The notes under the pieces were generated by a model. The model had not been told where the DNA came from, ran no database searches, and was given only the letters and a program-made list of their open reading frames with translations. Positions 1 through 6,127 of a DNA stretch of 9,064 nt are shown piece after piece. Numbering within the stretch: position 1 is the first letter of the stretch; every line of letters begins with the position of its first letter. The stretch comes from JBOHWJ01 sp050736615 (GTDB lineage: Bacteria; Desulfobacterota; Binatia; Binatales; Binataceae). A program made the translations under genes and the position numbers. The stretch is from the NCBI GenBank assembly GCA_050736615.1, contig JBOHWL010000156.1, positions 1 through 9,064 of the forward strand. Reading direction: 5' to 3'.

Positions 1-368
1 GTGATATGCGGGATGACCTGCACGTTGGCGCCGAGATAATCGCCACGCCGCTCCTTCTGAATCACCGTGTCGTAGATTTGGCCGGTGGTGCAGTTGTTGC
101 GCCGGCTCATGGTGGTGCGCACGAAACGCTCGTAATGGCCGAGATCGAGATCGGTCTCGGTGCCGTCGTCGGTGACGAAAACCTCGCCATGCTGCAGCGG
201 GCTCATGGTGCCCGGATCAACGTTGATATAAGGGTCCATCTTGAGCAGCGTGACGTTGAGTCCGCGCGCCTCGAGCAAGGCGCCCAGGGACGCCGCGGCC
301 AATCCTTTGCCCAGCGAGGACACCACCCCGCCGCTCACGAAAATAAATTTAGTTTTACCGCGTTCCAT
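1..368 (-). CDS. pyrG: CTP synthase, N-terminal part (cut by window edge)
   Basis: CTP synthase makes CTP from UTP, ATP and glutamine in the cytoplasm, the last step of de novo pyrimidine nucleotide synthesis. The 122 complete codons present encode the start of the amidoligase (synthetase) domain. Visible signatures are the P-loop-like SGGVVSSLGKG (residues 12-22, with K21 matching the conserved lysine), MDPYINVDPGTMSP (44-57) and TDLDLGHYERF (72-82), whose D75 matches the conserved Mg/ATP-binding aspartate of the family. The glutaminase domain lies beyond the window. The ATG start is preceded by a GGGGGA ribosome-binding site about 6-7 nt upstream, inside the end of kdsB. The reading frames overlap by 14 nt, suggesting translational coupling. 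Identification is firm from these near-invariant motifs. Confidence 0.97.
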   Translation of the reverse strand, partial: MERGKTKFIFVSGGVVSSLGKGLAAASLGALLEARGLNVTLLKMDPYINVDPGTMSPLQHGEVFVTDDGTETDLDLGHYERFVRTTMSRRNNCTTGQIYDTVIQKERRGDYLGANVQVIPHI

Positions 369-1110
369 AAATTATCCCCCGCCGCGTTTGCTTGCCGCGC
401 GCCCGCGCGAGATCCGCGGGCGTGTCGATTTCCAATGACGGCGCGACTGAGCGGACCACACGGATACGATAGCCGCATTCGAGTGCGCGCAATTGCTCAA
501 GCCGTTCAATCTGCTCCAGCACGCCGGGCGTGAGCGCGGCGAAATTCAACAAAAAGTCACGCCGATAGCCATAAACGCCGATATGCCGCTGAGCCACGGG
601 CGGTACGCCGCCAGCTTCGCGCGGATAGGGAACCGGGCTGCGCGAAAAATAAAGCGCGTCGCCCGCGGTTCCGCACACCACCTTGACCACGCTCGGGTTG
701 TGCCATTCCTCGGCATCCGTGATTGGCGTTGCCAGCGTCGCCATCGCGATCGACTCATCCGCGAGCATCGGCGCCACCAACGCTTCGAGGTCGGCGGGCG
801 CGACAAACGGTAAATCGCCCTGCACGTTAACATACACGTCGGCAGGAAAGCGTATGGCCACTTCGGCAATGCGATCGGTGCCGCTAGCGTGGCTGGCACT
901 CGTCATCTCCGCGACCCCGCCCGCCTGGCGCACCGCGCGCGCGATGCGTTCGTCATCGGTGGCGACAATCACCTGGGTGAAGACGCGCGCCAAAGCGGCC
1001 TGCCGGAACACCCGCACGACCATCGGCACGCCGTCGATTTCAGCTAGGGCCTTGCCTGGCAAGCGGGTCGAGCCATACCGTGCCGGAATAACCGCGATTA
1101 CCGGCGCCAA
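355..1110 (-). CDS. kdsB: 3-deoxy-manno-octulosonate cytidylyltransferase (CMP-KDO synthetase)
   Basis: KdsB activates KDO with CTP to give CMP-KDO, the donor for the inner core of lipopolysaccharide; it is a soluble cytoplasmic enzyme. The 251-residue length is normal. Seen in order: the nucleotide-binding N-terminus VIPARYGSTRLPGK (7-20), SGTDR (76-80), VNVQGD (94-99, D99 matching a metal-binding aspartate) and the C-terminal EIDTPADL (227-234, D229 being the second conserved metal ligand). The usual QGDEP is QGDLP here. I recall a leucine in this place in rhizobial KdsB proteins, so this is probably a subfamily trait. The start codon is TTG (1110-1108), chosen because GGGAG sits about 7 nt upstream and the protein then begins right at the family's VIPAR strand. 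The gene overlaps pyrG by 14 nt, so the pair is surely co-transcribed; KdsB uses the CTP that PyrG makes. Confidence 0.96.
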   Translation of the reverse strand: MAPVIAVIPARYGSTRLPGKALAEIDGVPMVVRVFRQAALARVFTQVIVATDDERIARAVRQAGGVAEMTSASHASGTDRIAEVAIRFPADVYVNVQGDLPFVAPADLEALVAPMLADESIAMATLATPITDAEEWHNPSVVKVVCGTAGDALYFSRSPVPYPREAGGVPPVAQRHIGVYGYRRDFLLNFAALTPGVLEQIERLEQLRALECGYRIRVVRSVAPSLEIDTPADLARARGKQTRRGIIYGTR

Positions 1111-1157
1111 TAATCCGCTCCCGCAGGGAAAGCTCGTAATGAAGGATGCACAATAAT

Positions 1158-1186
1158 TGTTAACTGTTGCGTCCGGGATGTGTCAA
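1158..1186 (-). promoter_or_regulatory. Candidate sigma-70-type promoter for kdsB-pyrG
   Basis: On the minus strand a perfect -35 hexamer TTGACA (1186-1181) is followed, after 17 nt, by the AT-rich TTAACA (1163-1158), a poor -10 match. A 19-nt spacing would give AACAAT instead, which matches the -10 better but lies at a worse distance. The expected start of transcription would be near 1150, leaving a leader of about 40 nt before the TTG start of kdsB. A small perfect inverted repeat ACAAT-A-ATTGT (1150-1160) lies where transcription would begin. The -35 box is convincing and the -10 is not. Confidence 0.4.
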
Positions 1187-1353
1187 ATCACCTTCAGATA
1201 ATCGATTCACAAGCGGGCCGCCGGGCGATGGAGTCCAACGCCTTATCGTCATCTGACGCTATCCCGCGCCAACGCGAAGCGTGACCCGGGCGTAAATTCC
1301 GGACTTGGAGAACTTGCAATCGTGCAGCCGCGGCACCACCATAATGGCTGACG

Positions 1354-1785
1354 ATGATGCATTTTTACACGATGGCCGGCGCGATTGGCGTCGTATTGGG
1401 CATAATCTGGGTGGTCTATTTGTTGGCCGCGCGCGCCTATCTGCGCCGCTTTCACATCCGCCCGAATGTGCTTTTCACCATTTTCACGGTGGGCCTCGTA
1501 ATTTTGCTGATGGTCGGCGCCTACCACGTTTCCGATTATATTCTCGCCACGATCGGCATGGCCGACCCCGGGCATATCGTCACCTTCCGGCGCATTTGGC
1601 TCGTCATCTGGGCGGTTTCGATGGTTGCCAGTATTCAGATCTTCATCGATATCCGGCGTATGGCGGAAACTCGGCAGGCGACCTTCAAGCCAAACGCGCC
1701 GACGCGAGCAAACCGGCCACGTAAAACGGGAGCTTCGGCCGAGCACACACGCACGAATCGCAACCTGCGCAATCGACGTGGATAA
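1354..1785 (+). CDS. Small integral membrane protein with three predicted helices, function unknown
   Basis: I do not recognise this 143-residue protein. Three hydrophobic segments are visible at about residues 7-26, 39-57 and 81-98, with basic residues around them (RAYLRR at 27-32, RR at 79-80, RR at 101-102). A hydrophilic, basic tail fills residues 101-143. This fits an inner-membrane protein with a cytoplasmic C-terminal tail. There is no signal peptide cleavage site and no catalytic motif that I can name. The start at ATG 1354 has no clear ribosome-binding site; ATG 1372, just before the first helix, is possible. It diverges from kdsB and precedes a lipoprotein gene on the same strand by 45-50 nt, so the two may share a transcript. 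The minus-strand frame across it is its antisense shadow, rich in D, H, N and R. That the gene is real rests on the clean helix pattern. Confidence 0.7.
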   Translation: MMHFYTMAGAIGVVLGIIWVVYLLAARAYLRRFHIRPNVLFTIFTVGLVILLMVGAYHVSDYILATIGMADPGHIVTFRRIWLVIWAVSMVASIQIFIDIRRMAETRQATFKPNAPTRANRPRKTGASAEHTRTNRNLRNRRG

Positions 1786-1830
1786 GCTCACAAAGCCCCG
1801 CAACAGTGGAAACACACCGTCTTGGCAAAG

Positions 1831-2124
1831 ATGATGCGCGCTTGGACGGTGGGCGGAATACTCGTGACAGTTGCGATCGCGTGCGGGGTCACCGCGTGCG
1901 GACCTTCCGCACGCGAAGCCGCTCAGGCTCAGGCGCAAGCCGAACAGGCCCGGCAGGAATCTCAGCGTGCTCAAGTTGCCGCTCAAAACGCGACGAATGC
2001 GGCGCGTCAGGCACAAGTGGCCGCCGATCACGCGCTGCAAGCGGTTGAGGAGGCGACGCGCGAAATTAATCGGGTTTCCGCCCATATCGACGAGATTAAT
2101 CGTGAAAACGCTGTCGGTAATTGA
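1831..2124 (+). CDS. Small alanine-rich coiled-coil lipoprotein
   Basis: The 97-residue product starts with a hydrophobic signal sequence ending in the lipobox V-T-A-C (residues 20-23), so C23 should be lipidated after signal peptidase II cleavage. C18 (A-I-A-C) is a weaker alternative. The mature part is almost all helix: an Ala/Gln-rich stretch (about 27-75) resembling the alanine zippers of Lpp/OprI-type murein lipoproteins, then a more ordinary I/V-containing coiled coil (about 76-95). It lacks the C-terminal lysine through which Braun's lipoprotein is linked to peptidoglycan; the protein ends in V-G-N. A role as an envelope or outer-membrane lipoprotein is inference from architecture. 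The start is uncertain: ATG 1831, ATG 1834 or TTG 1822 (100 residues) are all in frame, and the only SD-like sequence, GTGGA, lies 11 nt before the TTG. It follows the small membrane protein gene on the same strand. Confidence 0.8.
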   Translation: MMRAWTVGGILVTVAIACGVTACGPSAREAAQAQAQAEQARQESQRAQVAAQNATNAARQAQVAADHALQAVEEATREINRVSAHIDEINRENAVGN

Positions 2125-2200
2125 GTAACGAGCGGTTTTGATGACTTGTCTGAACCATCCACGTCTGCGATAAGCAGCGTTGGAGTGGCGCGTTGTTTGC

Positions 2201-2429
2201 CGAGCGCGCCAGTGGGGCGAAGCGCATCAGGCGGAAAGCATTGAAACCGAGCAGGCGAGTCTTACTTTGGCCGAAGGCTCTCGGATTCGCTCGCCCCACC
2301 GAGCTGCGTTTAGAATAACGGTCTGCGCGGAGCGTTGAAAAGTCACCTGGGAGCGCGCCTTGCGTGAAGCGAGCGCACCAGTGGAGCGGAGCGAAACGAG
2401 TAGGCGAGTCCGCGAGGTGCGTCAAAATT
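2201..2429. repeat. Dispersed palindromic repeats in the gap upstream of the GST gene
   Basis: The 323-nt gap from 2125 to 2447 contains no gene that I can support. It holds three members of a family also found near 4160-4465 and 6205-6265. Copy A (2201-2261) runs from GCGCCAGTGGGGCGAAGCG to GCAGGCGAGTC. Copy B (2281-2316) is in the opposite orientation and contains CCCCACCGAGCTGCGTTTA. Copy C (2370-2429) contains GCACCAGTGGAGCGGAGCGA and then GCGAGTCCGCGAGGTGCGT (2404-2422). The latter 19 nt are identical to 6240-6258. Copy C ends just before the GST ribosome-binding site. Confidence 0.75.
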
Positions 2430-2447
2430 AGGGAGTCCGAGGTCACC

Positions 2448-3095
2448 ATGAAGCTCTACAATATGAACCTGTCCAACTTCGCCACCAAATCGCGCATCGC
2501 GATCTATGACAAGAATCTCCCGGTCGAAATCGTGCCGCCGCCCGGAGATAGCTTGAAATCTCCGGAATACCTCAAGATCAACCCGCTCGGAAAAATCCCC
2601 TGTCTGGAGGTAGACGGCGTGATTATTCCGGAATCCGAGCTTATCAACGAGTATTTCGAGGAAAAGTTTCCGACCCCGCCACTCTTGCCCGCGACGCCGG
2701 AGGAGCGCGCGCACGTGCGCTTGTTCACCCGTTTCCACGACCTCTACCTGGAACCACCGTTGCGGGCGCTCTTCGGCCAGCTCAATCCCAAAGGCCGCGA
2801 TGAAAAGGTCGTCAACGAGAATTTAACCGATATCCAGAGCCGGCTCGATCAACTCGAAAAAATGCTGGCAGACCCCGGCGATTTCGCCGCCGGTCCGGAT
2901 TTCACTCTGGCCGATTGTGCGCTCGCACCGACCATCTTTTTCGCGGTTAACCTGCTTCCCGGCTTCGGCGCCAAACCGCCGCTGGAGGGCCGCACCCGTC
3001 TGGCCGCATGGTGGAGCAAAGTGCAGGAGCGGCAGTCGGTGAGCAAAGCGTTGGCGGAAATGGGCGAGGCGCTCAAGGCAATGACCGGCCGATGA
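2448..3095 (+). CDS. Glutathione S-transferase family protein
   Basis: This 215-residue soluble protein has the two-domain GST layout: an N-terminal thioredoxin fold (about 1-78) that binds glutathione, and an all-helical C-terminal domain (about 85-215). In the first domain are the loop NLSNFATKSRI (7-17), where S9 occupies the place of the usual catalytic Ser/Cys/Tyr, NPLGKIPCLEVDG (45-57) with the cis-proline P51, and PESELINEY (61-69), whose E62-S63 contact the glutathione gamma-glutamyl group in known GSTs. The C-terminal domain has FTLADCALAP (152-161), the family's N-capping box with D156. The substrate cannot be read from sequence; detoxification of electrophiles or an isomerase-type reaction are both possible. 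The start at ATG 2448 is favoured over an upstream in-frame ATG at 2364, because GAGG ends 5 nt before it and the longer form would be translated from the repeat. It converges on the MaoC-like gene. Confidence 0.93.
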   Translation: MKLYNMNLSNFATKSRIAIYDKNLPVEIVPPPGDSLKSPEYLKINPLGKIPCLEVDGVIIPESELINEYFEEKFPTPPLLPATPEERAHVRLFTRFHDLYLEPPLRALFGQLNPKGRDEKVVNENLTDIQSRLDQLEKMLADPGDFAAGPDFTLADCALAPTIFFAVNLLPGFGAKPPLEGRTRLAAWWSKVQERQSVSKALAEMGEALKAMTGR

Positions 3096-3180
3096 ATCCG
3101 GCAACGCAATAAGTCTGACGGTTCGGCCGAACGCGCGCGCGATTGGCACGGGTAGGTTTCGCCATCACGCCGGTTCGGAC

Positions 3181-4053
3181 TTAACGCAGCCGCACCACTC
3201 CGTCGCGTACCGCGCGGCCGCCTTCCTGAGTGAGCGTCTCGAAGAAGATTGTCTCGCCGGCGGCCAGCTTTTCGCGGGTCAGGACGCGCACGGTGATTGC
3301 CGAAGGCATCAGCACCATCGCGCCGAAGCGCCCGTAAATCTCCGCGACCCGCTCCGGGTCGTTGCCGAGTTCTTCTTCAACGATACGCGAGATGCTCAGC
3401 GCCAGCGTCGCCGTGCCATGCAGAATGATGGCGGGTAAGCCGACGCGCGCCGCCACCGCCGCGTCGGTGTGGATAGGATTCCAGATGCGTGCGCATTCGG
3501 TGTAAACGTGAGCGGCCACCGCCACGACCGGCACCTTCAATTCCGCGCGCGGCCGCGCCGGTAACGCCGCGAGCGTGGCGGGCGGCAGATGGCCCGACGG
3601 ACGGTCCGGCCCGCTCAATTCGACCTGGCGATAGATTGTCCCATTATATGTGGTGCAGACCGCGGCGCCAGCGGCATCGACCGTCTCGAACGTGGTGAGT
3701 TCGTATACTCCGGGTTTGCGCCGTTCGATACCGGCGATCGTGGCGGTCGTGAGCAGACGCTCGGGCGGCCTCACCAGCCGATGAATCATGGTATGCTGGG
3801 TCGCATGTACGCCGCGTGCGGCCTCGGCCGCACTCACCGAGGCACGATGTTTCGCACGCAAGGAAGTGGCGGCGGGCCATTCGAAGCACACCGGGAACAG
3901 CGGATGGGCGACAATTCCCGCTGTTCTTCGCGTATCGAGATAACAGGCCAGGGCGTCGCCCAAGCCGGCTGCGTACGCCATCGACCAGCGCTCGTCCACT
4001 TCGGCCGCGATCGCTCCGGTCGTGCTTCCCACCATCGATGAATCAACTGGCAT
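3181..4053 (-). CDS. MaoC-like double hot-dog protein (enoyl-CoA hydratase 2 / dehydratase family)
   Basis: The 290-residue protein carries two hot-dog folds, the layout of MaoC-type hydratases acting on enoyl- or hydroxyacyl-CoA. The N-terminal fold (about 1-140) shows the substrate-side signatures VDERWSMAYAAGLGD, AHPLFPVCFEWP and QHTMIHRLVRPPE. The C-terminal fold (about 165-290) has IWNPIHTD, LPAIILHGTATLAL and, near the end, GRFGAMVLMPSAITVRV. Active family members have S-G-D-x-N-P-[IL]-H; here the stretch is A-R-I-W-N-P-I-H. The catalytic histidine is kept (H195) but the catalytic aspartate is isoleucine (I190). Activity as a classical hydratase is therefore doubtful. The start at ATG 4053 gives MPVDSSMVG, matching the usual N-terminus of such proteins. 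ATG 4119 is in frame with a better ribosome-binding site (AGGTG, 7 nt upstream) and would add 22 residues. The frame stays open to 4473, but only across repeats. Confidence 0.88.
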   Translation of the reverse strand: MPVDSSMVGSTTGAIAAEVDERWSMAYAAGLGDALACYLDTRRTAGIVAHPLFPVCFEWPAATSLRAKHRASVSAAEAARGVHATQHTMIHRLVRPPERLLTTATIAGIERRKPGVYELTTFETVDAAGAAVCTTYNGTIYRQVELSGPDRPSGHLPPATLAALPARPRAELKVPVVAVAAHVYTECARIWNPIHTDAAVAARVGLPAIILHGTATLALSISRIVEEELGNDPERVAEIYGRFGAMVLMPSAITVRVLTREKLAAGETIFFETLTQEGGRAVRDGVVRLR

Positions 4054-4165
4054 GGCCCATTCATAGCAGGACGCGGGGAAAGAGAAAATCTCGGTAAAGA
4101 AACCGATTGCTCGAAGCATTTTTAAGCACCTGATTCGCGCGCGGTAGTGAAGCGTCTCGATCTCC

Positions 4166-4270
4166 GAACGCACCTCGGTGGGGCGGGTGAGTCCGCGCGT
4201 CGGCCACAGTAAGAATCGGTTGCTCGTTTCACTCCACCCGGTGTGCTCGTTTCGCGCAAGCGCTCCGCTA
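4166..4270. repeat. Dispersed repeats, left cluster of the 4054-4559 gap
   Basis: One copy (4167-4199) begins AACGCACCTCGGTGGGGCGG and agrees at about 29 of 33 positions with 4421-4453. To its right, 4221-4270 contains CTCGTTTCGC and GCTCCGCTA, the reverse complement of parts of the copy at 2370-2429. Copies therefore occur in both orientations within one gap. These repeats keep the minus-strand frame of the MaoC-like gene open far upstream, which produces a false N-terminal extension. Confidence 0.7.
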
Positions 4271-4290
4271 GGGACACAAGTGGTGATGCT

Positions 4291-4357
4291 GTCATTCTGA
4301 GCGCAGCGAAGAATCCCGGATCTTTTTGATTTTCCGAGCTTAGTAGCGGGATTCTTC
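4291..4357. repeat. Inverted repeat with GTCATTCTGAGCG motif
   Basis: The left part, 4291-4315, contains GTCATTCTGAGCG, then CAGCGAAGAATC. The arms GAAGAATCCCG (4308-4318) and CGGGATTCTTC (4347-4357) are perfect reverse complements of 11 nt around a 28-nt spacer. From memory, GTCATTCTGAGCG-type sequences followed by AGCGAAGAATC are very common dispersed intergenic repeats in many environmental bacterial genomes. It could fold in RNA as a hairpin. It is a different repeat from the GCGAGTCCGCGAG family around it. Confidence 0.75.
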
Positions 4358-4365
4358 ACTTCCTG

Positions 4366-4460
4366 AAACGCGCCTCGCAGACTCGTTGTCCGGAACGCGC
4401 CTCGCGGACTCGCATTCCTAAACGCAACTCCGTGGGGCGGGCGAGTCCGCGAGCTGCGTT
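4366..4460. repeat. 27-bp-period repeat array ending in a palindromic copy
   Basis: Three units start at 4366, 4393 and 4420, exactly 27 nt apart. The first two are near-identical over 20 nt (AACGCGCCTCGCRGACTCG); the third shares mainly its first half (AAACGCAACTCC). The third is also the left arm of a hairpin: AACGCAACTC (4421-4430) pairs with GAGCTGCGTT (4451-4460) with one mismatch across a 20-nt loop that contains GGGGCGGGCGAGTCC. The array belongs to the same family as 2201-2429 and 6205-6265. Confidence 0.7.
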
Positions 4461-4506
4461 CAGAAAATGACAAATGGGCTTGTGCAGAGGTTCCCTAGCG
4501 TAAAGG

Positions 4507-4531
4507 CCCGCCCGGCGCGAGGCCGAGCGGG
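4507..4531 (-). terminator. Hairpin downstream of the cytochrome gene, possible terminator
   Basis: Arms CCCGCCCGGC (4507-4516) and GCCGAGCGGG (4522-4531) pair at nine of ten positions around a 5-nt loop. The hairpin lies about 30 nt past the stop codon of the cytochrome gene in its direction of transcription. On the minus strand it is followed only by CCTTTACG, not a good T-run, so strong intrinsic termination is uncertain. Confidence 0.4.
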
Positions 4532-4559
4532 TTTGGCTGGTCATCGGCGGACGAATTGC

Positions 4560-6116
4560 TCAGAGGGTTTGCAGGAAATTAACCAGGTCCTGCTGGTCCT
4601 GCCTCGAAAGCCCGATGTCGAAACGTTGATTTAAATAGTTGACCACGTCCTGAAGCGTCGGCGCCTCGCCCGCCTGAAAATAGGGAGGACGTGCCGCCAG
4701 CCCGCGCAGGCTGGGCACCTTGATCTTGGCTATATCGGCGCATTGTCCGGTGATCAGCGCGCGGCCCGGATCGGTGGTCTGGAAGGTCTGCCCGCTGAGC
4801 GGTCCGGAGATGCACTGCAAGGTAAAGAGCGGCAAATCCGCGGGGCGTGGGATAATCGGCCCATCGGTCACACCGATATCCATGAACAGGCTCACCGAAT
4901 GGATGCCCATCGCCGGCGTGTCATGACAGGTGCTGCAGGAGCCGACGATCGTGGCGTTGTTGACCAGGTCGTTCAGGCCCGCGACGCCACTGATATCAAA
5001 GACCCGGGTGTTGAAGATTTTTTCCCCCCGGGCGATCGATTCGCGCGCCCGTTTGACCGCGCATGTGCCACTCAGTTGCTCCCATCCCAGATACATCGTG
5101 AACGCTTCCGGATTGAAAGGTGTGTCCGTGGGATTGTTGCCAAATGGATCATTCATGCCGAGATAGAACTGCGTCGCGGCCATCGCAATCGCGCCGCCAT
5201 GCGCTCCATTTTGATTCAGCGCGCCCGCGGTATTGTCCCAGGCCTGCGCGGTGTCGATCTCCGATTCAAATGCGACCGCCTGATTCATCTGGTCGGCACT
5301 CGGGAGGGATGACCGCTGCTCGTGAATCATCACCGCGTCGCGCGCCTGGCTGAGCAGCGACGGCTCGCGCCCGTCGTCCAGCACCGCGCTGTTGAAGCGC
5401 AGCCCGGTGGACGGCAGCGGCCGCCGATAAACCGAGACTATGCCGGTGGTGGGGCTGGTCAAGCCGGTGGATGGCTTGCTGGTGCAATGGTACGGATCGT
5501 CAACCGCAACGATCTCAAACTGAGTATTCGCCGGCATCGGCAGGAATACTCTGATCAATCCTTTGTTGAGCACCAGTGAAAACGCCTGCTTCATCGCGTC
5601 CGGTGTCGATACATCATCGTCGGGACAAGTCGCCCCATCGATCAGGCGGAAGATTGGGTCGGTGCCGTCACTGGCGTTATAACGCGCCTGGGCGTCGGTC
5701 GGCGTCACGCTCCAGCCATCTTTAAACTGGTGACACGTGAAGCAGCTCCGTTGATTGGTGCCCAGCGCCTCGAAGAATGAGTTGCTCGACGTTTTCGTCG
5801 CGCCATTGGGGGAGTAAGTGCCTAACCGGCCGGTGCCGTCCGGCGTGACCGTATACCTGGCGATCATGGTGGGCGTGCTCTGCGCGGTCTGAGCCCTGTT
5901 CCCTTTACGCCTGGTGCCGGCGCTCTGGGTTTTGTTCGAAATGGCTTGATTCGCCGGGAATTTCGCTTGCTGCGCGAGCACTCCCGGCATCCAGGCTGGC
6001 ATCTGTGTTTGTTGCTGCCGGCCCTGCGCGTGCGCCGGATAACTACGCAGGAGGGGGATCATGGCAGTGATCGTTATTGCGATCGCAAACGGGAAGACCG
6101 CTCGTCGCATAATCAT
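4560..6116 (-). CDS. Secreted diheme cytochrome c, distantly like cytochrome c peroxidase/MauG
   Basis: The 518-residue protein starts with a signal peptide (basic MIMRR, hydrophobic 6-23, probable cleavage at AHA-Q, 28-31) and should act in the periplasm. Two heme c sites are visible: C125-F-T-C-H129 and C394-S-T-C-H398. The C-terminal PSLRGLAARPPYFQAGEAPTL matches the signature of di-heme peroxidase-like cytochromes, where PYFHxG is usual; here the histidine is glutamine. Other family-like stretches are YRRPLPSTGLRF and DPGRALITGQCADIAK. Five further cysteines (in ATCPD, YHCTS, GTCAV, LQCIS, GQCAD) could form disulfides. The two heme motifs are about 270 residues apart, wider than the roughly 145 of classical bacterial cytochrome c peroxidases, so peroxidase activity is not assured; electron transfer is the safe statement. 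The start at ATG 6116 is fixed by GGAGG 5 nt upstream, rather than the longer open frame to 6239. It stands alone, with repeats on both sides. Confidence 0.9.
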   Translation of the reverse strand: MIMRRAVFPFAIAITITAMIPLLRSYPAHAQGRQQQTQMPAWMPGVLAQQAKFPANQAISNKTQSAGTRRKGNRAQTAQSTPTMIARYTVTPDGTGRLGTYSPNGATKTSSNSFFEALGTNQRSCFTCHQFKDGWSVTPTDAQARYNASDGTDPIFRLIDGATCPDDDVSTPDAMKQAFSLVLNKGLIRVFLPMPANTQFEIVAVDDPYHCTSKPSTGLTSPTTGIVSVYRRPLPSTGLRFNSAVLDDGREPSLLSQARDAVMIHEQRSSLPSADQMNQAVAFESEIDTAQAWDNTAGALNQNGAHGGAIAMAATQFYLGMNDPFGNNPTDTPFNPEAFTMYLGWEQLSGTCAVKRARESIARGEKIFNTRVFDISGVAGLNDLVNNATIVGSCSTCHDTPAMGIHSVSLFMDIGVTDGPIIPRPADLPLFTLQCISGPLSGQTFQTTDPGRALITGQCADIAKIKVPSLRGLAARPPYFQAGEAPTLQDVVNYLNQRFDIGLSRQDQQDLVNFLQTL

Positions 6117-6127
6117 CAAACCCTCCG

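Noticed and set aside
1249..2085. Long minus-strand open frame (278 codons) opposite the membrane protein and lipoprotein
   Set aside because: Its sequence is the polar antisense shadow (many D, H, N, R) of a clean three-helix protein and of a lipoprotein with a lipobox; it has no domain of its own.
3121..3132. GTTCGGCCGAAC palindrome between the convergent GST and MaoC-like genes as a terminator
   Set aside because: It can form only a 4-bp stem with a 4-nt loop and is not followed by a T-run on either strand.
4366..4460. Possible CRISPR array
   Set aside because: Only two good units plus a partial one, no unique spacers between repeats (units are back to back), and no cas genes nearby.
5967..5972. 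Extended start of the cytochrome gene or start sites other than 6116
   Set aside because: Longer versions (to 6239) cover the tandem leader duplication and lack a ribosome-binding site, while 6116 has GGAGG at 5 nt and yields a standard signal peptide.
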